A stretch of 64,000 nucleotides of DNA from Belliella calami (GTDB lineage Bacteria; Bacteroidota; Bacteroidia; Cytophagales; Cyclobacteriaceae). Of this stretch, positions 14,707 through 22,998 are shown one piece after another (positions within the stretch are counted from its first letter, which is position 1; each line of letters opens with the position of its first letter). The translations under genes were made by a program, and so were the position numbers. The stretch is taken from positions 1-64,000 of the forward strand of contig NZ_JAKZGS010000007.1 of assembly GCF_022549695.1 (NCBI RefSeq). Reading direction: 5' to 3'. The notes beneath the pieces were generated by a model. That model was not told the origin of the DNA. It saw nothing but the letters and a program-made list of their open reading frames with translations, and made no database searches.

Positions 14707-16629
14707 TTAATTCATTCTATCTAAAATTTCAAAACGGGAAGAATTACTCACATATTCAGGCACTATTGTCTTTAAATGCGACACAAGTGCATTTTCAGTG
14801 TCAGTTCCAATTAATTTATTAAGCAAAGAAAACTGTCCCTCAATCTTCAAAAAATTTACAGGAGTGACTTTTGCAATTAAAATTTTTGGATGATGCGTTA
14901 TCTTTACTGTCTCAGAATCATTCAGCAATTCCTCAAACAACTTCTCCCCTTCTCTCAAACCAGTAAATTCAATCTTTATTTCCTCGTAATTTTTCTTACC
15001 ACTCAGCTGTATCATTTTTCTTGCCAAATCTAATATTTTCAGAGGTTGTCCCATATCAAATACAAAAATTTCTCCTCCACTACCCATAGCACCCGCTTCC
15101 AACACAAGCTGGCAAGCTTCAGGTATGGTCATAAAATACCGGGTGATCTCAGGATGTGTCACAGTCAATGGCCCTCCTCTCAGAATTTGGTTTTTGAAAA
15201 GTGGAATCACAGACCCACTAGAACCAAGTACATTGCCGAATCTGGTTGTGATAAACTTGGTGTAACGCTCCTGATGATTAGCCTCCAAATAGGAATTCAA
15301 AGACTGCACATAAATCTCCGCCGCTCTTTTGGTCGCTCCCATTACATTGGTGGGATTTACGGCTTTATCAGTGCTGACCAAGACAAATTTCTCTACTTTA
15401 GCCAATACAGCCAAGTCTGCCAAAATTTGTGTTCCCAAAATATTACACTTAATGGATTCTTCTGGATAATTTTCCATCATTGGAACGTGCTTATACGCTG
15501 CTGCATGAAAAATCACTTGAGGTTTATGATTTCTGAGTATAATATTCATTTTTCTCCTATCCCTCACATCAGAAAGAATCACTTTATGATTGACCTCCAA
15601 ATCACCTTGCTTCAATTCCTGATCCAAGTCATACAAAGCTGATTCTGCTTGATCAAGAAGAATCAATAATTTTGGTTTGTAATAAGCTATTTGACGACTA
15701 AGTTCGCTTCCAATTGTGCCTGCAGCCCCTGTGACCAAAATAACTTTATCTTTGATATCTTCATTGATATGCTTTTTGTCCAGGGAAATTTGATCTCTAC
15801 CCAAAAGATCCTCGATCTTGACATCCCTGATTGCTTGTGCTTGAAGCCCTCCATTGACCCAATGCCTTATAGGTGGGACAATGCTGACATGCAAGTTTAG
15901 CTTCAAACATGCATCTGTGATCTCTCTTTTCCTTTGAACAGAAATATCCTGAATAGCAATAATCAGTTCTGTTACATTATATTTTTGGGTCAATTCCTCC
16001 AATCGATCTAATCCTCTGTACACCACCATTCCATCTATTTGCTTTCCTTCTTTCTTAGGATCATCATCCAAAAAACCATGGATAAACAAATTTGTGTTGC
16101 TATCTCTTTTGATGACTTCCAGTGTGATGACACCTGCTTCTCCCGCTCCAAAAATCACTCCTACCCTTAAATCCTCTTCTATCCCAATGCTTTTAACATA
16201 AAGCCATAATTCCTTGATCAAAAACCTGTACATCACCAGAAAAACCAATGACAGCAATGATGCAATTATCAATACCGATATTGAAATATAGCTTTCGTAG
16301 TCAAACAAATACACTGCTCCTATATTAATGAAGGTCACCAGTAGAATCGTAAAAATCACTGTCTTGAATAGGTTGATGATATCTTTGATTCCAAACAATC
16401 TTACAATCCCATCATAACTTTTGAAAAAAAGCATCACAACAATACCTGAACATACATATATGGCTAAGCCAGAAAAATTCCTATAAACATCTTGTTCCGA
16501 AAAATCAAAATTGAACCGGATAAGAAATCCCGAAAGTACTGACAGAAATAAAATAAAAGCATCTATCATTAAGATCACCCACTTTGGCATGATCCGAAGA
16601 TTCTTAACATGATGCTTAATTTTAAACAT
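14707..16629 (-). CDS. pglF: Membrane-bound UDP-GlcNAc 4,6-dehydratase, PglF/WbpM/CapD-like
   Basis: A 640-residue protein with four N-terminal transmembrane helices (about 18-145), a CoA-binding-like Rossmann domain (GAGEAG, about 165-290), and a C-terminal extended SDR domain with NAD motif TGAAGTIG. The catalytic stretch is STDKAVNPTNVMGATKRAAE, with Met in place of the usual Tyr, as is characteristic of the FlaA1/WbpM/PglF group. These enzymes convert UDP-GlcNAc to UDP-4-keto-6-deoxy-GlcNAc. Because PglE, PglC and PglD homologues lie directly upstream in the same operon, the first step of UDP-diNAc-bacillosamine synthesis is the most likely role. Confidence 0.9.
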   Translation of the reverse strand: MFKIKHHVKNLRIMPKWVILMIDAFILFLSVLSGFLIRFNFDFSEQDVYRNFSGLAIYVCSGIVVMLFFKSYDGIVRLFGIKDIINLFKTVIFTILLVTFINIGAVYLFDYESYISISVLIIASLLSLVFLVMYRFLIKELWLYVKSIGIEEDLRVGVIFGAGEAGVITLEVIKRDSNTNLFIHGFLDDDPKKEGKQIDGMVVYRGLDRLEELTQKYNVTELIIAIQDISVQRKREITDACLKLNLHVSIVPPIRHWVNGGLQAQAIRDVKIEDLLGRDQISLDKKHINEDIKDKVILVTGAAGTIGSELSRQIAYYKPKLLILLDQAESALYDLDQELKQGDLEVNHKVILSDVRDRRKMNIILRNHKPQVIFHAAAYKHVPMMENYPEESIKCNILGTQILADLAVLAKVEKFVLVSTDKAVNPTNVMGATKRAAEIYVQSLNSYLEANHQERYTKFITTRFGNVLGSSGSVIPLFKNQILRGGPLTVTHPEITRYFMTIPEACQLVLEAGAMGSGGEIFVFDMGQPLKILDLARKMIQLSGKKNYEEIKIEFTGLREGEKLFEELLNDSETVKITHHPKILIAKVTPVNFLKIEGQFSLLNKLIGTDTENALVSHLKTIVPEYVSNSSRFEILDRMN

Positions 16630-16695
16630 ATTTACAATTGACAGATTGAATATAAAAAGCTTTTCACAAATTCATTCAAATTGTATACAAATTTA

Positions 16696-17280
16696 TTATT
16701 TCAAACTAGTTCCGATCCATGTGAGCCCATCACCTATACTTTTATGAACAACACTTCCTGCCCCAACCACACACCACCTCCCAATGGAAACCCCAGGGAG
16801 TATCACCGATTTGGCACCTATCATACTCCCTTCTCCTATCGAGACACCACCACATAAGGTCGCACCTGGACCTATATGAGCGTAATCATCAATTTTGCAA
16901 TCGTGGTCTACAGTTGAGGCTGTATTGATGATCACATGATTCCCAATTGTAGTATCCACTTTCACTATCGTATTTTCCATAAAAACAGATCCATCACCAA
17001 TTTTTACAGATTTTGATAGAATAGCCGATCCATGATGTAGGGTTTGGAAATTCATTCTCATAAGTTTTCCCGTGACTATTTGCTTCCTGATTGCGTTGCT
17101 CCCAATACCAAGGACGTAAGGGAAATCATTTGGTAAGTTTTGCATAGCGGAATGAAAAACTCTGAATTCCAAAACTTTAAGTTTGTTGGGATCATCATCA
17201 AAAACGCCTTTTATCAAAGAACTATCTTCAATAAGGTCTATCAATGCTTTCGCATGCCCTGAAGCTCCGTAGATATACAT
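16696..17280 (-). CDS. pglD: UDP-4-amino sugar N-acetyltransferase, PglD/NeuD family
   Basis: A 194-residue protein starting at MYIYGASGHA (17280); the open frame extends 28 codons upstream but overlaps pglC and lacks homology. The N-terminal UDP-binding fold has the family GASGHAK motif. The C-terminal part is a left-handed beta-helix of hexapeptide repeats (for example IGDGSVFMENT, IGEGSMIGAKSVI, VGAGSVV) with the catalytic His in VDHDCKIDDYAHIGPG. In the Campylobacter pathway PglD acetylates the 4-amino group to give UDP-diNAcBac, and the context supports the same role here. It starts 13 bases after the pglC stop. Confidence 0.88.
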   Translation of the reverse strand: MYIYGASGHAKALIDLIEDSSLIKGVFDDDPNKLKVLEFRVFHSAMQNLPNDFPYVLGIGSNAIRKQIVTGKLMRMNFQTLHHGSAILSKSVKIGDGSVFMENTIVKVDTTIGNHVIINTASTVDHDCKIDDYAHIGPGATLCGGVSIGEGSMIGAKSVILPGVSIGRWCVVGAGSVVHKSIGDGLTWIGTSLK

Positions 17281-17293
17281 GCTATTAATTTTA

Positions 17294-17908
17294 TTAATTT
17301 GAATTTTCACGACCCGTAAATTTCCCAACGGTGACATGGCCTTGTTGGGACACACCCTTTCCACTTATCACATTGCCAAATGTCAAGAGCAATATTTTCA
17401 AATCAAGGATAAAACCCACATTTTCGACATACCAAACATCCAAGTCAAATTTTTTTGCCCAAGAAATTGCATTTCGCCCATTAATCTGAGCCCAACCTGT
17501 AATACCAGGCTTCACCCTGTGCCTTAAACCTTGCTTTTGGCTGTAAAGAGGCAAATACTCAACCAATAGCGGCCGAGGTCCCACCATACTCATTTCACCT
17601 CTTATTACATTCATCAATTGAGGCAACTCATCAAATGAAGTCTTTCTGATAAACCTGCCCATTTTGGTAATACGCAAAGTATCTGAAAGTGGATTGCCAT
17701 CAAGATCAAAGATATCATTCATTGTCTTGAATTTGATAATCCTAAAGATCTCACCATTCAACCCCGGTCTATTTTGAAAGTAAAATACCGAACCTTTATT
17801 GTTCCAAAACAATAAAACCCAAATCAATACAAATATTGGCGAAAATAACAGAAACAAGAAAACAGCAACAAGCAGATCCAGTGTCCGCTTCCCGTATCGT
17901 TTATACAT
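17294..17908 (-). CDS. pglC: Phosphoglycosyl transferase, PglC-like bacterial sugar transferase
   Basis: A 204-residue protein of the monotopic phosphoglycosyl-transferase family. It has one N-terminal re-entrant membrane helix (LDLLVAVFLFLLFSPIFVLI), the motif FRIIKFKTM, the Asp-Glu catalytic dyad in TSFDELPQL, then MSMVGPRPLLVEYLPLYS and VKPGITGWAQINGRN. Such enzymes transfer a sugar-1-phosphate from UDP-sugar to undecaprenyl phosphate. The size and the pglE/pglD neighbours suggest UDP-diNAcBac as the donor. The start overlaps the end of pglE by 8 bases, indicating translational coupling. Confidence 0.92.
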   Translation of the reverse strand: MYKRYGKRTLDLLVAVFLFLLFSPIFVLIWVLLFWNNKGSVFYFQNRPGLNGEIFRIIKFKTMNDIFDLDGNPLSDTLRITKMGRFIRKTSFDELPQLMNVIRGEMSMVGPRPLLVEYLPLYSQKQGLRHRVKPGITGWAQINGRNAISWAKKFDLDVWYVENVGFILDLKILLLTFGNVISGKGVSQQGHVTVGKFTGRENSN

Positions 17909-19049
17909 TTGGACTTGCTTTTTTTTGATGAAGTGCTGCTATTACCTTTACCACGTGAAGCTGATCTTCCATAGTCAGATGCGAACTGCTTGGAAGACAT
18001 AGACCTTTATCATAAATCTTTTCCGCTATGTCTGTTCCATAATATGGAAAATCCTTAAAAACCATCTGCAAATGCAAAGGTTTCCAAAGATAGCGACTCT
18101 CTATTTGCTCCTTCTCCAAAGCAATCCTTAAATCTTCTCTATTGTATTCAGCTTTCTGTGAATCAATCTGTATCGCAGTCAACCACCTGTTTGAAAAAAC
18201 ATACGCTGGTTCTGCCAAAAAAGAAATCTCAGAAAAATCATCCAGCATCTTTTGATAGTTTGCAAAAACAGCTCTCCTTTGGGAGATTTTTTGATCTAGT
18301 GTCTCTAACTGTGCCAATCCAATTGCAGCAGGAATGGTTCCCATTCTATAGTTATAGCCTACAGCATGGTGTTCGAAATAATGGACTTTTTCTCTTGCTT
18401 GGGTGGATAGATACCTTCCTTTTTCCAACAAATCTAGATTTTTAGATACCAAAGCTCCACCACCACCCGTTGAAATAATTTTGTTTCCATTAAATGAAAA
18501 AACACCAAACTCTCCAAATGTGCCACATGCCTTCCCTTTATAACTCGAACCCAAAGACTCAGCAGCATCCTCCAAAATCGGTATTTCGTATTTCATTGAC
18601 AATGCACATAATTCATCATATTTTGCCGGCACACCAAAAAGATCTACTATGATGATTGCTCTCGGTTTTTTTCCAAATTTCATACGGTCAATGATAGCCT
18701 CTTCCAATGCTATTGGACACATATTCCAAGTATCCTCCTCACTATCAACAAAAATAGGCTTCGCACCCAAATAAACAATTGGATTGGCAGAGGCACAGAA
18801 AGTGAAGGATTGGCAAATAACTTCATCTCCTTCTTTCACATTCAGAAGTATCAATGCCAAATGGATTGCCGAAGTTCCTGAATTCAAAGCAATAAGTTTG
18901 TGGGGATCTAGCAGGGGAGTAAAGGCCTTTTCGAACCTATCCAAAAAAGTGCCACCTGCAGCTATATAAGGGGACTGAAGTACTTCTTCTACATACTTTT
19001 TCTCATTCCCTTCCAAAAGTGGGGATGACAATAAAATAGGATTTGACAT
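17901..19049 (-). CDS. pglE: PLP-dependent sugar aminotransferase, DegT/DnrJ/EryC1 family (PglE-like)
   Basis: A 382-residue protein starting at MSNPILLSSP (19049); an upstream extension of 17 codons looks non-coding. The family is shown by YIAAGGTFLDRFEKAF, LNSGTSAIHLAL (phosphate-binding), VDLFGVPAKYDEL, EDAAESLG, and SFNGNKIISTGGGGAL, which has the PLP lysine. These enzymes transaminate UDP-4-keto-6-deoxy-GlcNAc to the 4-amino sugar using glutamate. Order in the operon is MraY-like gene, pglE, pglC, pglD, pglF. Other keto-sugar substrates are possible, but the neighbours favour bacillosamine. Confidence 0.9.
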   Translation of the reverse strand: MSNPILLSSPLLEGNEKKYVEEVLQSPYIAAGGTFLDRFEKAFTPLLDPHKLIALNSGTSAIHLALILLNVKEGDEVICQSFTFCASANPIVYLGAKPIFVDSEEDTWNMCPIALEEAIIDRMKFGKKPRAIIIVDLFGVPAKYDELCALSMKYEIPILEDAAESLGSSYKGKACGTFGEFGVFSFNGNKIISTGGGGALVSKNLDLLEKGRYLSTQAREKVHYFEHHAVGYNYRMGTIPAAIGLAQLETLDQKISQRRAVFANYQKMLDDFSEISFLAEPAYVFSNRWLTAIQIDSQKAEYNREDLRIALEKEQIESRYLWKPLHLQMVFKDFPYYGTDIAEKIYDKGLCLPSSSHLTMEDQLHVVKVIAALHQKKASPNV

Positions 19050-19118
19050 GTATTCTGGGTGAAATATTCCCGAATGTACAGCAAAGAATATAAAAATCAA
19101 CGATAAAAGTGGAAGAAT

Positions 19119-20273
19119 TTAATTTTGTGTCAAATTAACCTTTTCCAATATCTCTTTGTTAACATTTGGCTTTGAAGCCTTCTTTTTTCTTTCTCTCAAT
19201 GAAAGTATCGGTGGAGTTTCCCGATGGATTTTCTTGACCCTACTCAGTGTAATCACATCCAACCTAAGCCCCAAGATCACTGCCATCACCGCAATGATAG
19301 GAATCAAAACATGATCATTTAGATTAGAACCGATAAACATCATTCCTATAAAAAATGAATTGATCAAGACTATTGTGATGGTTACTTGATCATGTCTCAG
19401 CCCCATTCTCATCATAAAATGATGAATATGACTTTTATCGGCAGCCAAAGGAGACTTACCCTTCATCGTTCGCTTTGTAAATATCCTACAAGTATCATAA
19501 ATAGGAATAATCAAAAGTGCAATCCCTGATGCTATTGGTGCACTGAACTTCCATCCTTCATAATCATTCATGTTTCCGTTGCTATCCACAAAAAGAATGG
19601 TCATTACCGCAAGCGCAAATCCCAAACTCAGCGAACCTGTATCGCCCATAAAGATCTTTGCAGGATGCCAATTGAATACCAAAAAGGAAATCACTCCACC
19701 TACCAATATGAATGCAAACATAGAGAAACCAATCATGCCTGCCTGCATAAACCACCAACCCAAAAACAAGAAGGTGACTACACTCACAGAACCCGCCAAC
19801 CCATCAAGACCATCTATAAGGTTAAATGAATTGGTCAATGCAATGATGGTGAATATACTGATGCCATAACTTACTGCGTCGGGAATTTCATAAATCCCCA
19901 AAAAACCATACATACTTGAAAATCGAATATCTCCAAACACTACAACTATACAAGCTGCAATTAATTGACCTCCGATTTTTTGCCAAGCAGATATATCGAC
20001 CATATCATCCCTCAATCCCAACAAAAACATCAAACCAAAGGCAGTCAATAAAAACCTGATTTCTATTAGCTGACTCATTGAAAACCAAGTCAGAACTGAG
20101 ATTATTGCTCCTACCACGAAGCTGATTCCACCCATAGATGGAATAAATCCGTTGTGGATCTTTCTCCCGCCTGGAGCATCTATAAGGTTCAATCTTTTCA
20201 ATACTAAGATCAAAACCGGTGTTATTAAAAACCCGATCAAGAACGCTGTAAAGATTGCTAGAAAAGTCACCAT
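19119..20273 (-). CDS. MraY/WecA-type undecaprenyl-phosphate sugar-1-phosphate transferase
   Basis: A 384-residue polytopic membrane protein with about 10-11 transmembrane segments. Signature loops are GGRKIHNGFIPSMGGISF, GLRDDMVDISAWQKIGGQ (Asp pair), NSFNLIDGLDGLAGS, FMGDTGSLSLG, and a histidine cluster KSHIHHFMMRMG. This is the WecA/TagO/Rfe branch, which usually transfers GlcNAc-1-P (or a FucNAc-like sugar in WbpL proteins) to undecaprenyl phosphate. It is the first gene of the pgl operon and has its own promoter. Its presence next to PglC means the locus has two candidate chain-initiating enzymes. The C-terminal tail is long and basic. Confidence 0.9.
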   Translation of the reverse strand: MVTFLAIFTAFLIGFLITPVLILVLKRLNLIDAPGGRKIHNGFIPSMGGISFVVGAIISVLTWFSMSQLIEIRFLLTAFGLMFLLGLRDDMVDISAWQKIGGQLIAACIVVVFGDIRFSSMYGFLGIYEIPDAVSYGISIFTIIALTNSFNLIDGLDGLAGSVSVVTFLFLGWWFMQAGMIGFSMFAFILVGGVISFLVFNWHPAKIFMGDTGSLSLGFALAVMTILFVDSNGNMNDYEGWKFSAPIASGIALLIIPIYDTCRIFTKRTMKGKSPLAADKSHIHHFMMRMGLRHDQVTITIVLINSFFIGMMFIGSNLNDHVLIPIIAVMAVILGLRLDVITLSRVKKIHRETPPILSLRERKKKASKPNVNKEILEKVNLTQN

Positions 20274-20289
20274 AAAAAACCAATTTAGG

Positions 20290-20321
20290 CAAAGGTAAGT
20301 AGAAGGATACTCAAATTCAAA
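20290..20321 (-). promoter_or_regulatory. Promoter of the MraY-like/pgl operon
   Basis: Minus strand: TTTG (20318-20321), 20-base spacer, TACCTTTG (20290-20297), followed 16 bases later by the ATG at 20273. It matches TTTG-N19-21-TAnnTTTG closely and implies a very short leader of about 10 bases. It marks the pgl genes as an operon separate from rfbA. Confidence 0.65.
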
Positions 20322-20493
20322 ACATCTACAAAAAAAGACAGCACTTAAAAATACTTAAATTAAACCAAGAAATAGTAATATTATCTTGGCGAAATTAAGT
20401 CAATGCAGCTTAAACGCATTTTAAATGAAGAAATTAGTAAATTGAACCAAAAAGTATAACAATAAACAGAACCAATAATAATTCAATAAATTA

Positions 20494-21372
20494 TTATTTC
20501 TTCCCTACTTTTTTAATCAAGTATTTGCCGTAATCATTCTTTTTCAAAGGTTCTGCCAATTTTAGAAGCTCATCATCACTGATATAACCCATTTCATAAG
20601 CTATCTCTTCCAGGCAGGCTACTTTCAGTCCTTGACGCTTCTCTATCGTGTGTATAAAGTTGGAAGCCTCCATCATAGATTCATGTGTTCCCGTATCAAG
20701 CCAAGCATATCCCCTACCCATCAACTCCACCTTAAGGTCTCCTTGGTGCAAGTACACCTGATTCACAGATGTGATTTCGAGCTCGCCTCTTTCACTGGGT
20801 TTGATCTCTTTGGCTATCTTGACCACAGAATTTGGGTAAAAATACAAGCCTACTACTGCATAATTACTTTTAGGGTCTTGTGGCTTCTCTTCTATACTTA
20901 GAACATTTCCTGATTTGTCAAAATCCACCACACCATATCTGTTGGGGTCTTGAACATAATACCCAAATACAGTAGCTTTCTTTTCGTTTGCAACTGTCTT
21001 AACAGAATTTTGAAGCATTTGTGTGAGTCCATGACCATGAAAAATATTGTCTCCCAACACCAAGCAGACGTCATCATCCCCGATAAATTCCTCTCCTATG
21101 ATAAAAGCCTGTGCCAAGCCATCTGGACTTGGTTGCTCACGATACTCAAACCTCATACCCAAATCAGACCCATCACCCAAGAGATTGATAAAATTCGGAA
21201 GATCTTGTGGCGTAGAAATAATCAAGATTTCCTTGATCCCAGCAAGCATCAACACCGACAATGGATAATAAATCATCGGCTTATCATAAATTGCCAACAA
21301 CTGTTTAGAAACTCCTTTGGTAATTGGGTAAAGTCTCGTACCTGACCCTCCTGCTAATACTATTCCTTTCAT
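20494..21372 (-). CDS. rfbA: Glucose-1-phosphate thymidylyltransferase
   Basis: A 292-residue protein, the normal RmlA length. It starts with the nucleotide-binding signature [16 protein letters not shown] and continues with [59 protein letters not shown] and [13 protein letters not shown], all diagnostic for RmlA/RfbA. It makes dTDP-glucose from glucose-1-phosphate and dTTP, the first step to dTDP-rhamnose and other dTDP-deoxysugars. RfbB, RfbC and RfbD are not next to it, although an RmlC-like cupin lies at 24.7 kb. It is flanked by long intergenic regions on both sides and is probably transcribed alone. Confidence 0.96.
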   Translation of the reverse strand: MKGIVLAGGSGTRLYPITKGVSKQLLAIYDKPMIYYPLSVLMLAGIKEILIISTPQDLPNFINLLGDGSDLGMRFEYREQPSPDGLAQAFIIGEEFIGDDDVCLVLGDNIFHGHGLTQMLQNSVKTVANEKKATVFGYYVQDPNRYGVVDFDKSGNVLSIEEKPQDPKSNYAVVGLYFYPNSVVKIAKEIKPSERGELEITSVNQVYLHQGDLKVELMGRGYAWLDTGTHESMMEASNFIHTIEKRQGLKVACLEEIAYEMGYISDDELLKLAEPLKKNDYGKYLIKKVGKK

Positions 21373-21678
21373 CCTCCAAAATTAGAAAATAAATCAATAC
21401 AAAAGGATTAATTTTAAATGAACGCATTTTTGGGAGAAAAAGAGAGGGGTTAAGGGTTAAGAGCGTTAAACGTTAATAGCGTTAAACGTTAATGGCGTTA
21501 AACGTAGAACGATTAACGATTAACGATTGAACGTTGAACGATTAACGTTGAACGATTGAACGATTAACATTGAACATCGAAAATTCAACCAACATCCATT
21601 CCCCCAAGTAAGATGATTAATTTTGAGAAAAAGGGTTTATTTTATAAAAAAAGTACAATTTTTAGTGCAATTTTTGAT

Positions 21679-21706
21679 AAAAAATACCAACTACTTGGTA
21701 TTTTTT
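21679..21706. terminator. Perfect hairpin with T/A flanks, terminator-like
   Basis: 12-base arms (AAAAAATACCAA and its complement) around a CTAC loop; the outer six pairs are A-T, so either strand gives a T run. It may stop transcripts leaving the repeat array in either direction. Confidence 0.6.
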
Positions 21707-21737
21707 GGGATTGAATTAAGACGTAATTTTACATCGG

Positions 21738-21861
21738 TGATTTAAGCAGCTTTTCTATTCTTTATATAAGGTATATAGGAAAATCATTGTACTAGGTTTT
21801 TGAATCCTATCAGTTTTTTGTGGGGAAATGAAGTTACGGTATTCATTTCCCCACTTTTTTT
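21738..21861 (+). ncRNA. Candidate small RNA with its own terminator
   Basis: No gene lies upstream on the plus strand for thousands of bases, yet 21820-21854 forms a strong terminator: perfect 13-base arms GTGGGGAAATGAA / TTCATTTCCCCAC with a 9-base loop, followed by seven T on the plus strand only. About 110 bases upstream there is a weak promoter-like pair: TTTG at 21704, 16 bases, then TAATTTTA at 21724, one mismatch from TAnnTTTG and a short spacer. A transcript of about 120 bases is inferred. The start is uncertain and no known RNA family was recognised. Confidence 0.35.
21820..21861 (+). terminator. Strong plus-strand Rho-independent terminator
   Basis: 13-base perfect GC-containing stem and 9-base loop followed by TTTTTTTG; on the minus strand the flank is not T-rich. 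No plus-strand gene needs it, which is the main argument for the candidate small RNA. Confidence 0.75.
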
Positions 21862-22136
21862 GTCTTGCACGCTATCCCGCTAGCAAGCAATTGTCTTTTA
21901 AAAATATTGCTACTTTTTCAAGTATCACTCATTTAAGCTTACAGGGTAACTCTTTACTTCCAATGTGAAAATTGATAACTCCTAATCATTCAAATATTCC
22001 CTCAGAAACCAGTTATCAACTTATTGAATTGATCTAACTAATTAAGTTTTTATGATGGCATTGACAAAAAAGCCAATTTCAATAAATACTCACTAACCTA
22101 ATATTGAAAAAATTAATCTATAACCCATAAAATAAT

Positions 22137-22172
22137 AAAACCCCGGAATACCTAAGTAAAACGGGGTTTTTA
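22137..22172. terminator. Bidirectional terminator after the PMI-like cupin gene
   Basis: Stem AAAACCCCG / CGGGGTTTT with a 16-base loop, with A/T-rich flanks on both sides. It lies about 105 bases after the stop of the minus-strand cupin gene that ends at 22279. Confidence 0.65.
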
Positions 22173-22278
22173 AAATTCATTTTGCTTGATGCTAATTTAC
22201 CAAGAAATTTCCTCTATCTTAAACTGATTCTATTTTTGCGGAACTTTGTTACTTAGCCCCCTTAGCGAGCAGATAACC

Positions 22279-22794
22279 TTACTTCCTAGCATAATCATCC
22301 TGCAACCTGACAATATCTTCTTCATTGGAAGGATTGTTGGCATCTGTATGAACCCAGATTTCTGCTACTACTCCCCATCCATCAGTACCAATCAAGCGAT
22401 GTCTTTCCCCTTGTGCGAGTTTGACTACTTGGTCTTTGATCATGGGTTCGGAAGGATTCTCTTTGTCTGTTTCAGACCTGGCGATCGCAGCTTCCCCTGT
22501 TACCAACTTCCACAATTCAGACCTTCTGTAATGATACTGCCAAGAAAGTTTTTGATTGGGTGCGACCAAAAGGATCTTGGGACTAAAGGAAAGGTTATTA
22601 GTCAGATCAATATCTACTTCCTTGAAAAACATTTCTTTGAAAGCCGCTATTTGGTTAGGGTCAATCACAAAAAAACCACCCCATGGTCTATTTTGATCCT
22701 GGGCGATGATTTCAAAATCAAAGTTTTTTAATTGTACTTCAATTTGGGTGAATACTTCGTTTTTTTCGAGATTTTGATCTAGTGATTTGAACAT
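22279..22794 (-). CDS. Cupin, mannose-6-phosphate isomerase type II-like
   Basis: A 171-residue single-domain cupin. RPWGGFFVID is the family entry motif. KILLVAPNQKLSWQYHYRRSELWKLVTGEAAIAR carries the metal-binding residues (Gln/His/Glu cluster), and VKLAQGERHRLIGTDGWGVVAEIWV the second cupin motif. It resembles the isomerase domain found at the C-terminus of PMI/GMP enzymes, so mannose-6-phosphate/fructose-6-phosphate isomerisation is plausible. Related Bacteroidota entries carry other isomerase names, so the substrate is uncertain. It is flanked by repeat arrays and a downstream terminator, and appears transcribed on its own. Confidence 0.75.
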   Translation of the reverse strand: MFKSLDQNLEKNEVFTQIEVQLKNFDFEIIAQDQNRPWGGFFVIDPNQIAAFKEMFFKEVDIDLTNNLSFSPKILLVAPNQKLSWQYHYRRSELWKLVTGEAAIARSETDKENPSEPMIKDQVVKLAQGERHRLIGTDGWGVVAEIWVHTDANNPSNEEDIVRLQDDYARK

Positions 22795-22848
22795 TGTTTT
22801 TTGGTGGTTAAGAGGTGAACATTTATAGCGATAAGCATTAGTGTAGTA

Positions 22849-22985
22849 AAACGTTAAGCGTTGAGAGCGTTAAGGGAGTTAAGCGTTAAGAGTGTTAAAC
22901 ATTAAGAATGTTAAGCGTTAAAAGCGTTAAACGTTAAGCGTTAGACACTGAACGATAAACGCTGAACCTTAAACACCAAACGCTC
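22849..22985. repeat. GTTAA-type simple-sequence array
   Basis: Imperfect iterations of GTTAAGCGTTAAGAG / GTTAAACGTTAAGCG words immediately upstream of the PMI-like gene and downstream of wzi. Same family as 21445-21590 and the arrays at 38.8-40.6 kb. Confidence 0.8.
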
Positions 22986-22998
22986 CTACCCAAAACTC

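Larger units (their letters stand above)
21373..22278. repeat. 900-base intergenic region: GTTAA-type array, two hairpins and a possible small RNA
   Basis: Bases about 21445-21590 are a simple-sequence array of GTTAAACGTTAA / GAACGATTAACG words, the same family as at 22849-22985 and 38.8-40.6 kb. There follow a perfect hairpin at 21679-21706, a possible small RNA at about 21738-21861, and a bidirectional terminator at 22137-22172. No protein-coding frame of note is present. Confidence 0.7.

Noticed and set aside
15046-15642. 198-codon plus-strand frame inside pglF
   Set aside because: Lies wholly within the strongly supported pglF gene on the opposite strand; no recognisable motif.
21445-21590. 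Telomere-like or origin-like repeats
   Set aside because: The GTTAA words recur at several internal spots and lack DnaA-box or terminal features.
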